The notes under the pieces are model-generated. The model saw only the letters and a list, made by a program, of their open reading frames with translations. It did no database searches and was not told where the DNA came from. Below, piece by piece: positions 33,311-46,131 of a stretch of DNA of 64,000 nt. A program made the position numbers and the translations under genes. Source of the DNA: Hydrangea macrophylla (Eukaryota; Streptophyta; Magnoliopsida; Cornales; Hydrangeaceae); NCBI GenBank assembly GCA_033977485.1, contig CM066992.1:100080140-100144139 (forward strand). The letters are read 5' to 3'. Each line of letters begins with the position of its first letter. Position 1 is the stretch's first letter.

Positions 33311-33902
33311 TGTTGGGATTATATCACATGTGGGATATTCCCATTAATTTAGAGAATGTGATTTGGCTAAATTTCTATTGTAATTTGGTTTCCTTTGGAA
33401 AAAAGTTGTATTACTTATCTAACAAGTAATGAGTCATAAACTTTATATATAGGGATGTTGTATAGGAATTTAGGAAGCTCTTGGTGTACCAAGTTGGGGG
33501 CCTCCCCTTATGGGGTGTATGGTTTGGGGTGAGAGAGATATTAATCATTGGGTTATCTGTGAGAGTTATTCACAATGATAGGGATGTGAGGTAGGGATGA
33601 GTATTTCTTTATCTCTGTGATTTCTCTATGTATTACAGTGATTAATTGTGTCAGGTTCTTTGGGGTATTGAGTGGGGAGTGTACAAGCGGTCTTGTATTT
33701 GGGTTATGAGATTTAGTCCGTATAACTTATACCATATTTATTCTCAATAGTGAAAGAATGGATCTCTCGAGTATGGATGTAGTCAAGTGTTTGGTCAAAC
33801 CAAGTAGAAATCTGTGTGTCTTTTTTTTTGTGTGCATATTTAATTACTGCTCATGTGTATGTTTATTTGAGGGAATTTAATTCGTGTGTTAAATTCCAAA
33901 CA
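33311..33902 (+). mobile_element. Solo LTR of a Ty1/copia element (592 bp)
   Basis: It starts TGTTGGGATTATATCAC and ends AATTCCAAACA. The 5-bp duplication ACAAC is at 33306-33310 and 33903-33907. Near its 3' part it has the copia-LTR words ATGGATGTAGTCAAGTGT and GGTCAAACCAAGTAGAAATC. There is no internal region or second LTR. Confidence 0.88.
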
Positions 33903-33907
33903 ACAAC

Positions 33908-35115
33908 CACCAGAATTAATCTCAGTGTGTGTCCCACGCTCTAGTACTGAGTTAAAGGTGTCACAATCGTGTTAGAAAGTATGTTTGACGAATTGTGAGG
34001 CCCTCAATGTGGAAAAAAGAAGAACCAACAGGCAACACCTCTCTCTCTAACCCATGGTTAGTGATGAATTGGGCCCCCACTACTCTGTGTGAGTGTGGAC
34101 CGAGTCATTGACTTACTTCCATTCATAAGATCCGCTGAATCATATAACCAATCAAATTGCTTTCAAGGTTCCGTTCACTTTAAAGCCAATGGGCAAACGC
34201 CGCAAACCAGGCCTACATAGGACCTGTTTGGAAACTCGGATTGCAGGAAAAAGTAGTCCAGAAATTGCCCCAGTCTCGAATTTTCCTTGCACGGAGAAAA
34301 ATTGAAAAACTCCCTCCCTTTCAGAATTAATTGCTCCGAAACTGTGAAGAAAACTGTTTTGGAAATAAAAAGCTTTTTGTAACTTTTTTTCTGCTCTCTG
34401 GATTTGTATATCTCTACTATCACAAAAGTTCTTAGTTTTATAGAGATGTTTTAGAAGGTTAAAAGACTGAACATTGGGAGAGAAAACTAGAATGTACCAC
34501 TGAGTGAAGATACTTGGAGAAAAAAATTGAAATTAAAACGTGAAGGAAATTGAGGGAGACTGGATCTCCAACTGATCCAATCCTAATAAAACTCTTTTAG
34601 ATTAAAAAATTTATTTTTCAAATAAATTTTTGTATAAAAAGATATAGAAGAGTAGGCCCAAGCCCACGCCCGGAACGGAGTGCGCATGTGTGTTTTGTAG
34701 TAAGTTGGGCCTAGGTCCTTCCCCTTCACAAAACTTGGTACCCCCAAAGACCCAACCCTTACTCCAACCTTCACTCATATATGTCTTTCCAACTTCCTAT
34801 AATTTTCCAATGTGTGACAAGTTAACAATCACTTGTGTTGGTTTGTGAACAAAACAAAACTGAAAAAGCATTTTTTAAAAGTTTTCCCACAAAACTTTTC
34901 CTCCTTTTTTAACATATACAAATCCGGTCCAACAAAAAATAAAAATAAAATAAGATTTTGCACACCATGAAATGATTATCAAATCAAGAGAGAGAATAAG
35001 GAGAAAGGATGAGAATTTCTTGAATTGATTTGCATTCACTCAAGATCCTATAAATTAATTAGATTATTTTCCAGAAACAACAATTACAAGTAAGAGAAGG
35101 TTCTTATGTCACTAA
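33908..35115. other. 3' flank of the PAP gene, no gene seen
   Basis: No gene or mobile element was recognised. The last few hundred bases before 35115 presumably hold the 3' untranslated region and poly(A) signals of the minus-strand phosphatase gene; AATAAAAT-like words near 34940 are candidates only. Confidence 0.5.
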
Positions 35116-38100
35116 TTAATAATGGGAAGTTGTAGAATCATCTACACGATGCCAATATCTGTTGAAAAACCACAACGAATCGGCTTTTACTGCATAGCCA
35201 TCTTGATTACGGTGCCAACTATAATACGCATGAGTCCGGTTCTTGATATCAAAAATGGCGTGTCCAAAACTGGCCTCGCGATAAGCTGAGTATTTTGGCT
35301 GTGGCTCTGTCATGCTGCAACATAGAAAAAAGGTGCAAAAAGTCACAATGCTGTACATATATGTCTATCATAGTATATAGATGTTCTATAAGTACAAGAC
35401 AGTAATACTAATCTTACTTGTTTGCAAGGCCTTCGATATTTCCTCCATCCCCTATTGTTATGTATACTGGAGCAGATTGATCATATACTGGAATGCAAAG
35501 TCCATTGATAATGTTGTAATTAATGTTGGAGACGCGTTCCTGCATTTTATATGCATTAGCTGACAGTATAGGTAGAAAGATTAGGAGAATGAGAATGAGT
35601 CGAGAATCCCACATGCCGAACATTTTCCAATTTCGTCCTGCCCCCACCAGCCTTAACGTGGGAGACCGGTCCTCACAACATATGCTGTGAATCCCTCCAA
35701 CTCGATCGGGCTACCTCTATTCTTGGGATCACAGGTTTCAGAAAACAGGTTTTGTGCAATTTTATGACCCTTACTGATCTTAAAATCAGTAAATTACATT
35801 TCAAAATCGAATCAAACTTCATTTACTCGGTAACATTAATTTCTTGACTTTTAACAATTCTCTTTTCTATATTTAGGATTTCGTTCAATAGAATAATACT
35901 TGCTGTTGAAACTTGAGTTAGATGCGACATATCTTATCAATTAAAAAAAAAAAAAAAAAATCCATGAGTGCACTTACCGATCTTTCATAGGCATGAACAT
36001 GACCTGCAAAGACAACATCAACTTTGTACTCAACAAACCACGACTCGTACATTACTCTCATGGTTTCTCCTTCCATATAATGATAATTGTTACTATTATA
36101 CCACGGAGAGTGCATAAGAACGATCAACCACGGTGTCTCACTCCTGTTCACTTTTGGTAGCTCCTCTGCAAGCCATTCGTATTGAGGAGTGTACTTGCCT
36201 GATTCAGACACACACGCATATACATACAATCATTGTCATGTATGAAATATTTATGTTAAGCAGAAAGTAACTGAATATTTTGGCAAACACTTACCATAGG
36301 CTGAATAAGAGGACAAGACAATAATGTGAGCGGAAGCTCTCTTGATTGAGTACCAAAAAGGCCTGGTACTACCTGAAGCCTTATACGGGACACTATACCG
36401 ACGAGTGTAAGGTTTAAACGGTTTGGTTTCACCCTGTAATAATAATAATAATAAAAATAAAATAAAAAACATACTCTTCCCAGTTATGATCTTTCATCTC
36501 CCAAACACATTTTGATGTTCAACAAATGAGTGCAGTTTTGCTCACTCCAAAATTGCTCACCCTACTCTCCCATTAGATAATGCAGCGGGGCCTGGTACTT
36601 TACACCATTAATTACTTCTCATTTAATACTGAGCCCCACTGCGTTAGCCAATGGAAGAGGAGGGTAAGCAAAAATGTATTCTCAACAAATATGTATCATA
36701 TTATAGATCATATGTAACTCCACTAGTTTCGTGCTTAATATTTTATCTTTTAGGGGCTTAGTGTCCTACTATATTCAACATCGTGTTGTACAATAAAGTC
36801 CCTGCCACCTCATTAAAATAACGACACTGACGTAAATTTACAAAGTACCTCATTTTAATGAGATGACAAGAATGTTTTAGTCCTTCTAAAAATATGCACA
36901 CTTTTATATATGTAGTAAGTTAGCATTTCCCTTCATCTTTACAGAGTCTAATCGGAAGCCAAGATAAAGGAGTGTTGCATTAGGTAGCTGATAGCTAGCG
37001 TAAAACTTTTGTCAGATCTCTTATGAATATGAATATTAACACTACTAGCGAAGGTATGTATAAGAGTATGCTTACAATTTCGGGAGCAAAATCAATCTCG
37101 TGATTCCCTGCGGTCCATATCCACGGTTGATAAGCCGCGCTTCTCTCGGTGAACCTTCCCCATGTATCCCATCTCACATTGTCATGAAATGGATAATTAT
37201 CTGCATACGAGAGGTCCCCAACAAACAGCACTGTTTGTCCTTTTACCGGGTTTAATTCGTAATGGGTGAGTGTAATATTTGAATCATAAGTCTGGCCAAG
37301 GTCCCCTGCACAAAATGCTCATCAGACCTGAGAGATAACACAGAGAGAGTAGCAAACAAACCAGCACAAAATATTGGCACACACAAATATAAAAACTTTC
37401 TGAAGTCATGATCCAACCAATAATAAGCTAATTATATGTGTAAACAAATATATATACATAGTCTCAACACAATAGAAGCTTGTACATCAACATATTAGCT
37501 CAACCATCTATTTATGCATGACAAATATTCCAATTTGCGCGTATCCCAAAATCTACGAATGCAAATGCAAAAGCCTAATCCATGACGGGTTAGAGACCTA
37601 TTTCTGAAGTCAAGATCCCAAATAATAAGCTAATTATGTGTAAACAAATATATATATACATAGTCTCAACACAATAGAAGCTTGTACATCAACATATTAG
37701 CTCAACCATCTATTTATGCATGACAATTCCAATTTGTGTGTATCCCAAAGTCTACGAATGCACATGCAAACGCCTAATCCATGACGGGTTAGAGACCTAG
37801 TGGAAAAGATTCTTTAACGTAACAATGAATCAAGCAAGGAAACCATCAAAACAAGGCAAATACAAGAAATCAATGCAATAACCAATCGCTTACCTATGAG
37901 ACCAAAAGTATATGGGACATTAGGCCCAACTTCAGGAGGGGTAGTGAACCAGAAAGTCCGCTTTGTGTGTCTGATACCAACTTCATAGTAATATTTGGTG
38001 TTAAACTGTTACAAATTATACAAAATTATCATCAAAATTCGAATTACAAAAAAGTTGAGCTAATGCTTCCAAATTTCCCGATTAATATCATCTTATCAAA

Positions 38101-39362
38101 GCTAAGATCCAAACTATCTTCATAGAATAGAACACAACCCACCTTCAAATTCTTGATGGTGGAGTGATGAATATAACCAGAAGTATAATTATAATATTTA
38201 TAGGTGACAAATGTGCCCTTGGCCTTCTTCTTGTCCTTGCTATTTTTACTCCAGTAGAGCACTGTACTGGAACCAGGTTCATTCGTAGTGACCCATGACA
38301 CAATCACTGCCTTCCCTATATGATCTCCTTGTGTTATATGAACCTTAAACAAAACAACCCACTAATCAATATCTTCTCTCTGGGGAAAAAAGAAAAGGAT
38401 GTGCCCATGAAATTGGAAAAAAGATTGAACATTATGAAATGAGACTATTAGATCTAATAATCACAACTACTCAAAGAAACTTCAGGGCAATTCAAATTTG
38501 TTCATGTTGCAAAGACCCAGCTGAAATCCCCACCGAGAAAATGTAGTTTGTGTCTAAGTTATGCTAAACCCAACAAAGTCATGTTGACTGGGCTTGAATG
38601 AACAGTTAATTGAGGCGCCATTAGAAATTTGGTAGTGGGATTCTCATAAAAAAAAAAAAGAAAAAGCAAAAAAGAGGAGTGTTTGGAACAATGGTATTTT
38701 GATTCAGCTAACAAAAGCCTTCAGATGGTATCGAAGGTTAAGAACCGAGTTTTTGTGGTTTATAAGCGAACCGCTCCTACATATTCAACTATTTGACAGA
38801 TATTCTTTCATCTGCAAGGCTTATGCTCCCAGCATCATTTCATTAGTAAAAGTGGTTTTCTTTTATTTCACTGGAATATATGCTCCAAATCTAAAATTTC
38901 ATAAACAGTACTGTAGTAAATAACAGATGAGGGTGAATTGAACATGATCATATTGTTTTAAGTGTTCACAAGCACACCCTTAAATCTTTTTGGTAAGTGT
39001 TGAGTCTGTTGGACCTTTGCCTCTTCAGTGCAATAAAAAAAAAGGGGGAGACTAATAAACCCACCAAAAGAAAGAAGTAGAGAGAGAACAATTGTGATAG
39101 GCTATTATATAAAAAAGAGAAATCAAACAATGGAGGAATCATATGAAAATTAAAGAGATTAAACCTGTTGAGGGGCATTATAGCCAGGAGGCACATGAAA
39201 CACATCACTTTCAAGAGGCATATCCTCACTTTTCTCAACTTTCCTAACAAAACTACTTGTGAGTCCTCCATTGCAAACCAATGCTTCATTCAACACCAAA
39301 CCCAGAACAACAACAACAACAAGAAGAAGAAAAGAACACCCAGAAACTCCCTTCTCACCCAT
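35116..39362 (-). CDS. PAP10: Purple acid phosphatase, PAP10/PAP12 type (complete, 8 exons)
   Basis: Minus-strand coding exons are 39362-39165, 38343-38143, 38005-37894, 37305-37076, 36433-36295, 36198-35978, 35539-35418 and 35314-35116. All introns are GT-AG and the phases join to 473 codons. Residues 1-30 form a signal peptide. The Fe/Zn-or-Mn centre is complete: D172 (GDLGQ), D201 and Y204 (GDLSYAD), N238 (GNHE), H323 (LMHSPWYN), H360 and H362 (GHVHAYERS), with spacings equal to kidney bean PAP. N-glycosylation sequons occur at N118, N180, N311 and N408, and Cys382 (NGLC) is at the position of the interchain disulfide of dimeric plant PAPs. Such enzymes hydrolyse phosphomonoesters in the cell wall, apoplast or vacuole, usually under phosphate starvation. 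An in-frame ATG at 39380 would add six residues (MRKRDK); the inner start gives a more typical MG-start. Assignment to PAP10 rather than PAP12 rests on remembered N-terminal similarity. Confidence 0.96.
37397..37800. repeat. Tandem duplication in PAP intron 3
   Basis: TTTCTGAAGTCATGATCC at 37397 and its near copy at 37601 start two units of about 204 bp that match to TAGAGACCTA. They lie between the exons for GLIG and DLGQ. A few substitutions and small indels separate the units. Confidence 0.9.
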
Positions 39363-39378
39363 CTTATCCCTTTTCCTC

Positions 39379-39380
<2 letters not shown>

Positions 39381-39425
<45 letters not shown>

Positions 39426-39441
39426 TACACACACACACAAT
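39381..39441. repeat. (CT)n(CA)n microsatellite in the PAP 5' leader
   Basis: About 14 CT units run into CA units. Read on the coding strand it is a (GT)n(GA)n tract ending about 20 bp before the start codon, probably in the 5' untranslated region. Confidence 0.9.
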
Positions 39442-40544
39442 GTCTGTGCTTTAGCACATTTACGTATGTACACATGTATAAATAAAGCGCTGTATGAGCA
39501 TCAGATTGAATGCTGATATGATTTGATTTCTCAAATACTATCAGATTAATAGTCAACTTGTGTCGTTTGACATAATCCAGAAAAATGTATCCGAAAGTAA
39601 AATAGTACTAGTAGCTATTTTTATAGCATTGATATGTGTATAAAATCTAGATTACGTTAATGCTTAAGTTAAGAGTCCTCTTTACTTGGTTCTGACAAGT
39701 GAAGAATCTATAGTGAATGGTGTTTTGTCTGTTAGTCTCCGGTGCGTTGCCATTCGAGAAATGTTTGATAGTTGATACACATTTTTTTTTTGACAGATAA
39801 GTATCTGGATCATCGAAAATTAATCTTTTTAGTTATTGGGGGAACTCAAGTAATCTCTTTCGATCCAGAAATTCAATTTCACCGGGTCTATGTCGGAGGC
39901 CAAAATGTGTTTGGTGGTGAGAACTGCACCAATCAATAATTAAATGACACTTTATATCAAAAAAAAAAAAAAAATGTGTAGCAAAGTTGTTGCCGTCCTA
40001 GTTTCCAAAAAAATAAAAATACTACTCCAATTAAAAGCTGTAATTAAATATATATTTTTTTTATTTTACCAATTTCTTGGGATTTGGGACACATTGATAA
40101 TGGAGTTTTGTCCGGGAGGCAGGATCTGGCCACAGACTGGATGGTGGATCCATTTTCAATTTATGGATTGGGTTTGTTTGGGCCTGTTCAGCTTTTGTCT
40201 ATTTCTCCAACATGAACCCACACCCACCCAATAGTGTACCAACAACCACCCAATAGTGTACCAACAAGAAGGGAAATGAATAGAGATTGAGGAACCATTC
40301 TCCTCCAAATTTAGGGGGTGGTTTGGAAGGCTAAGAATGGGTATTTGCAATGGGTATTATTTTATTTATTTATATATTTATTATTATTTTTTTCTTTTAC
40401 ACTTACCCGAATTAGGGGATATACACATTTAACCCATCACAACTTAACTCCAAAGTTTTCACAATGACCCATAACAAATCCCAATAAGGGCCATTCATTT
40501 CGAGTGATGAACAACAGGGGGCAAGCAAATAATCTCCCTATGGT
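39442..40544. other. Upstream region of PAP gene, no gene seen
   Basis: It should contain the PAP promoter for the minus strand. I could not fix a TATA box or a P1BS phosphate-response element by eye. AT-rich runs lie at 39960-39975 and 40350-40395. Confidence 0.5.
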
Positions 40545-40627
40545 GTCCAATCCCCTCCCTGTCATCCAAACGGGGACTAATAATACCACATCCAGGCCAC
40601 GTTTGGATGACAGGGAGGGGATTGGAC
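40545..40627. repeat. Perfect 28-bp inverted repeat (hairpin)
   Basis: The arms 40545-40572 and 40600-40627 start GTCCAATCCCCTCCCTGTCA and are exact reverse complements separated by 27 bases. It is probably the end structure of a small foldback element; no target duplication was recognised. Confidence 0.9.
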
Positions 40628-40949
40628 AATTAGTCCCTTTTAATTGATAGTCCCGGGACTAATAAAGTCACATCTTCATGGTATAACTTAGTCTCCCATA
40701 TGGGGGATTATTCTTTTAAAACATGGACAATTAGTCCCGACCAGAATGGTCGCGCCAAACGCCGAACTATTAAATTAAAATGGACTATTAATACAATCCC
40801 CCTCTATCTCACCCTTAGTCATGCGAAACAAATTAAGGAGGCCTATGTGATTAATTAGTCTCTCATATGAGGGGCTATTTAGTAAAAATGGACTATTAAT
40901 CCTACATGGTTTTAGCGTACCCAAAACAGTGTACTATTGAATTAGAAAA

Positions 40950-41075
40950 ATGTTATTCGCACTCCAACAATCATTAATTTCACTCCATGGTACCACTCTT
41001 AAAGCATATGGTATCATGCACAATATGCACTCCATGGAATACATTTAGTAATTCATGGAGTGCAAATAGCAATTC
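40950..41075. mobile_element. Small foldback MITE
   Basis: The ends ATGTTATTCGCACTCCA and TGGAGTGCAAATAGCAAT are imperfect inverted repeats. A second inner pair is CACTCCATGG / CCATGGAGTG-like. It is about 125 bp and non-coding. Confidence 0.55.
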
Positions 41076-42016
41076 CCTTCAATTAAATGAACTATTAGTC
41101 CAATCCTACCGAATCCGACCATCAGTCAACGTGACCTAAGAATTTGAGTGTTTGCTAGAAGCCATTTTCTTGCACATGCGTCTGTGCCCAATTCAAAAAT
41201 ACTCTTAAAATTGTTCTTCCTTAAACAATGACTCTAATCCTAAAAATACACAGAGATAATTATTCTTGAATTGAACTATAGATAATATTGTGTGCATTTT
41301 CAAATAAGCCCTATTATGTTTGTTTTCAATATACGAGGGACAATGACATGGCATATGGTTATAATAGTAAAACTTTTGAAAGTAGTAATTCTAAAATTTT
41401 TGTTGATTTTATCATGTAGACTTGTAAAATTAATCATTACAGGGAATTGTGATAGAATATGAAAGATGAGTAATGCTATGTAAAATTTGGAGTGGGTATA
41501 GCATTTTTTATGAAAGTTTGGTTGGTTATGAGTGTAATGATTAGAACTGGCAATAGGGTCGGACAACCCTAAACCTGACTGCTTTATCATTCATTTTTGG
41601 GCTGATCTGAGCTTAGACCTTTTCTTAGGTTCAAAACCACTCTTGAACCGGTTTTGGGATACTACAAGCTAAGCCTGAGATAAGTGCAGACCGAATTGAG
41701 CTGTAATCTATATAATAAGCAAGGAATAGGTTTGTCTCCAATCGAGGCAAAGACAAAGAAAAGCTAGGATTGAATTTGGGGAGAAATAAACAACGGCTGA
41801 GATTTGTTCAATTTAAGGCCTCTTTTTCTCACCAGTCCTGTATTCTCTATCTCCTAACCCTAACTTTTCAAAATTTGAAACAGGTATGCTTCTTTGCTCC
41901 CTCTCTCAGACACCCAAACTCTCTCTTTCCTCTTCTTCTCACTAACCTGGATCTCTCTCTCACAATCTTACTAACCCCCTCTCCTCTCCTCTCCTCTCCA
42001 AAGCAACCCCAATCCA

Positions 42017-42068
<52 letters not shown>

Positions 42069-42377
42069 ACTCTTCCTCTCCAGCATTACCTGCCAACCGA
42101 CATCCCCAAAGCAAGCCAGAAGTAAACACAGTGACGATGAATTTTTCCTTGCAATTTGTGGTAAAATGATTTGAATCTGTTTTTTTTTTTCTTTTTCCTT
42201 TTTTGGTTAGGATTTGTGAATCTGTGAATTTTTTGGTGTTTGAATTCATGGCTTCATTGTTAAGTTGTTCCATCTAATATATATATATATATATATATGA
42301 AACCAGAAGATATTGGTTTCGCCACGTGGCAACTTCTACCAATTTTAGTATATTTATATATTGTTTGAAAATAAATA
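41076..42377. other. Intergenic with a CT-rich leader-like block
   Basis: No gene is accepted. 41800-42070 is pyrimidine-rich with a (CT)n run at about 42022-42062. It includes an AAACAGGTATGC donor-like site at about 41880, resembling a plant 5' untranslated leader. The 134-codon frame over it is Ser/Leu-rich because of the CT tract. (AT)n lies at 42278-42298. Confidence 0.5.
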
Positions 42378-42550
42378 GAGTAATACTTGAGACACAACCA
42401 TTTACACAACTTTTTTTATACAACCCAATAAATGTGTCTATCTCTCTCCTGTGTCACTGTAGGGTCCAGTGACATCACAAGAGAGAGATAGACACATTTA
42501 TTGGGTTGTGTAAAAAAGTTGTGTGAATGGTTGTGTCCCAAGTATTACTC
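42378..42550. mobile_element. Mutator-like MITE, family M1 copy 4
   Basis: It starts GAGTAATACTTGAGACAC and ends CAAGTATTACTC as near-perfect inverted ends, with 9-bp duplication AAATAAATA (42369-42377, 42551-42559). Confidence 0.92.
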
Positions 42551-45529
42551 AAATAAATATTAGGTGGATTTAACATATTCTTCTCAATCTCCCCTTGTAA
42601 CACCCATATTTTAATACCAGTATTTCCCATGTATTATTTATGTGTTCTGTCTAGATATAAATAAATATAGTTTGGTTGTATTTCATTTTGTAAGTTTTGA
42701 CAAGTTATAAATTGACTAATTGTCTAATTTTGCCTTTTCACAACTTTTGTTTATTATATTGGTTTAATACATTTAATTTTATATCTGTAATATTGATTGA
42801 TACTCACAGTTAATTATTCGTTCAGTCCCGGTGACATTTTCTGTCTGTGCGCGTAATAGTCTGTTTACGTGTATATCGAGGTCACACACCTACACTGGGA
42901 TTAGTTCGCGTTATTCAAGTTTAATTTCACGTGGGACCCGCGACTTACGCGTGGTACATTTTAATTCGTCCACTTGGACCCACTCAATTAATGACATTTG
43001 GCCAAATCTTTAAGTGACATGTGTCCCACTTAAACCCCCATTATATATGGGTATTATACTTCATTTGGGAGCTCATTTTCACACATTCCCTAATCTCTAC
43101 ACACACTAAACACACACTAAATCCCAGCCCCTTTGTTCTTGAGAAAAACCAAGAGAACTTCTCATTTTTCTCTTGCATGTCCCATTTCTAAGTGAATCAA
43201 GACCCCTACTAGCCTCTGGCACCCTTTTCTCCTACCATTTCAAGTTCTTGGAGCATCTAAGGAGTAGCATGGATGAGTTCTTGGAGTTTTTTTTGAAGCC
43301 TTGAAGTTCATATCTTGAAGAACATCACCATATTCTTCATTTCTTCCAATTTCCTTCAATTGATCATCATCCAAACACTTCTCAAGCTTTGTGAGTATCA
43401 CTCACTACTTATCCTATGTTTATATACATATTTACATGAGAGTTTAAACTTTATCCTTATCCTCTCTATATACTCCTATACTACAATCTATTCAAGAATC
43501 TAAGTTCTTCATCATCATCTTCATCCAAGTTGAAGGTCTAGCTTGGATTACCTTCATTCTTGTAAATCTTAGCTTGCATGTTGGAATTGTGGATGATCTA
43601 ACATCATCCATGGCTTAGTATACATCCTTGACTACTTAGTCTAGCCTAAAATCATCTTGCATGTCATCATTAATCAATTAAATGCATTGCATGTGCTTGA
43701 AAATGATTGGAAATCAAGAAACCACACTTTTCAGATTTTGTTTTGCACAGGGGAGTCTGTTTCAGCAGATTTTCGGACATGATATTTTATGTTTGAGTTT
43801 GTGGAATTATTTTTAGATTAAACTTCATTGAAATAGATTTCTTTTGACATAAGATAGACGTCCATACGATCTCGGAAGATTTAGTTATCAATTTTACAAG
43901 AATGGTCGACGAAACTGGACAGAGACAAGTTTTGTCCTGGACAGAGACTGAATTCGGCCAATTTAAAGTCATTCTGAGTTTGTGAAATTATTTTTAGATG
44001 AAACTTCATTGAATTAGCTTTCTTTTGACATAAGATAGGCACTCATACGATTTTTCTAGATTTAATTAGAATTTCTGCAAGATCGGTCGACGAACTTGGG
44101 CAAAATCTGTCCTTAACTAAATAAAGCTTTTGTGTGTTGTTTCGCCATTTCTTTGCAATGCAACTACTTGTGTAACGATTATAATGCTATGTTTATATCG
44201 TTTCCTTAAGTATGTCGACTAATTTAATAACTCTCGGCTCGAATTTCATGTAATCGTTTGCCAATTGTCGCCACGCTTGATCTAGTAAATGGTTTAGAAT
44301 GTTTTAAAACATTTCTTAATAATCACATATTGTTGAAATATTTTAGTGTATTATTTTGTAATGTAAGGTTTTTATATAAATAAATACTTAAAAAGATCCT
44401 TGGAATCCTCATAGGATTTAGTAATACATTTTTAGATTTTACAATGGGATTTTAATTAAGTATATTTTGCCTAATGAGGATAAATAGTTAATTTATATAT
44501 TATCCTTATTTGTAACTTTGAGAAAACTTATTAGTAACATTTTCTATAGTAACATTTTCTAAGGTATAATATTTTAAGGGATGTTGCTATAGTTTTATAT
44601 GGTTTTGGAAATAATAAACCATTTTTCGGTTAATCCTTTTACTATGTTTCTTGTCGGAAATCCGTTGTAATTAGACCGTTGATCCGAAAATTACGCCGTT
44701 TGTTTCTAAAATCTTAGAATAATATTTAAAGAAGTTCCACTAAGTTTGGTGACATTTCGAATCAGTAAAAATACAGCGTACGGTTAGGTACCACACATGC
44801 ATAGGAACCTAGCCTTTTCAGTGACGGACTCCGATTTGAGTCTAGTCAATGGCGTTGGACTCATAATGATGTGTGGATCATCATCTTAAGGTTTAGGCGC
44901 ACTTTTGCCATATTTGATTATTTCTTATTTTTAGTGTTCATTTCTTAAGCATTATTGTGTTTATTCGCTGTAGGGATATTCTTGTCTCTACCAGGAATTT
45001 TTGTTTATTGCTAAGACGCTCTGGTGAGTACTCTAACTCACTTGGAAACACTCGATTTATAATTTTAACAAGACTTATGTTTTATGAGAATTGGTAATAA
45101 AACTTGGGTTTCTATGGTGAATTGTATGCTTAGTAATTTTGGGAAATTGAAATATGCACACCTAAGTGGAATATGGACTTAAAATTATGTTATACTCGTT
45201 TTAGATGATATTATGATTTTTTTTTATGAGCAAGTGCGATGCTAGGATTGCGACAACGACATTGGGGTAGATAATCTAATGGAAAATTAATAAATTGTGC
45301 GAGAACATTAAATTGACGCTAACGTCCGATGAATAATGCTTGAGGGTGTGTTTTCGTTTCTTGTCATATCATGGTCAGTCTTGGTTCTGGTTGCTATTAT
45401 TTTGTTGTTCCGTTGTTGTTGAGATTTCAGGCTCAGACCCAACTTTCCTTGGTAGCGTTCTTTCAGTCGCATAGTTGAGCATAGTTGGTGGAAGTGATGT
45501 GTTGATGGTATTATGAATGGTTACAGAGT

Positions 45530-45690
45530 ATCTTGATATGGTCGGCTTTAGAGCACGTATGCCCAATGTGGGTATGCCATTCAAGCGGCTTTAGAGCACG
45601 TATACTCATTGGATATCCTGATATGGTCGGCTTTAGAGCACGTATGCCCGATGAGGGTATGCCATTCAAGCGACTTTAGAGCACGTATAT
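45530..45690 (+). repeat. Minisatellite with GGCTTTAGAGCACGTAT core
   Basis: The core recurs four times. GATATGGTCGGCTTTAGAGC occurs twice and AAGCGGCTTTAGAGC / AAGCGACTTTAGAGC alternate with it. It lies about 300 bp before the hairpin pair of the 42.6-kb solo LTR. Confidence 0.85.
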
Positions 45691-46032
45691 CCTTTAACCA
45701 ACGGCTTACACCGGTAATTTGTGAAAATAGGAGAGGATGTATTTGGGAAGAGTAAGTGATTCATGGGTTTGTGTTCAGTGGATTATGTCTGTTCTTGAAA
45801 TTGATTCGTGTTCAGTTTTGTTGAGTTGTCCTATCCTTCTTGTCATGGTCTTGTATCCGTGGTTTCGAGTTTAGGATTCTCGATTTAGTGAATGGTTGGT
45901 TGGGTTAACGTTTAAACTACACGACAATAGTTGCGAGTATTATTATTAATTCTTTATTGTTTCTTTGTGAGTGTTGTACTCGCTCAGCTTTCGCAAGCTG
46001 ACGGTGTTTATACCCTGGACATCCTATGTCCA

Positions 46033-46131
46033 GGTTATCAGTATGGTGATGCAGGTGATGGACAGGTAGATGGAGACTACCATGATTATGATGATGCTTG
46101 CGATGAGGAAGACTTTGGCTTTGCTAGTTAG
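46033..46131 (+). other. Acidic mini-frame of the 42.6-kb solo LTR
   Basis: Following TATGTCCAG, 32 codons read GYQYGDAGDGQVDGDYHDYD at the start and FGFAS and a stop at the end. Twelve or more of the residues are Asp or Glu. Upstream hairpins are AGCTTTCGCAAGCT and CTGGACATCCTATGTCCAG. The frame stays open further upstream to an ATG at 45931, but sister copies do not share that extension. Confidence 0.5.

Noticed and set aside
41770..42174. 134-codon plus-strand Ser/Leu-rich frame
   Set aside because: Produced by the CT microsatellite; better read as a leader-like pyrimidine tract.
45931..46131. 66-codon frame with a hydrophobic start, possibly a small secreted acidic protein
   Set aside because: Only the last 32 codons are shared with sister LTRs; the hydrophobic start overlaps the hairpins and is not conserved in frame, so an independent gene is unlikely.
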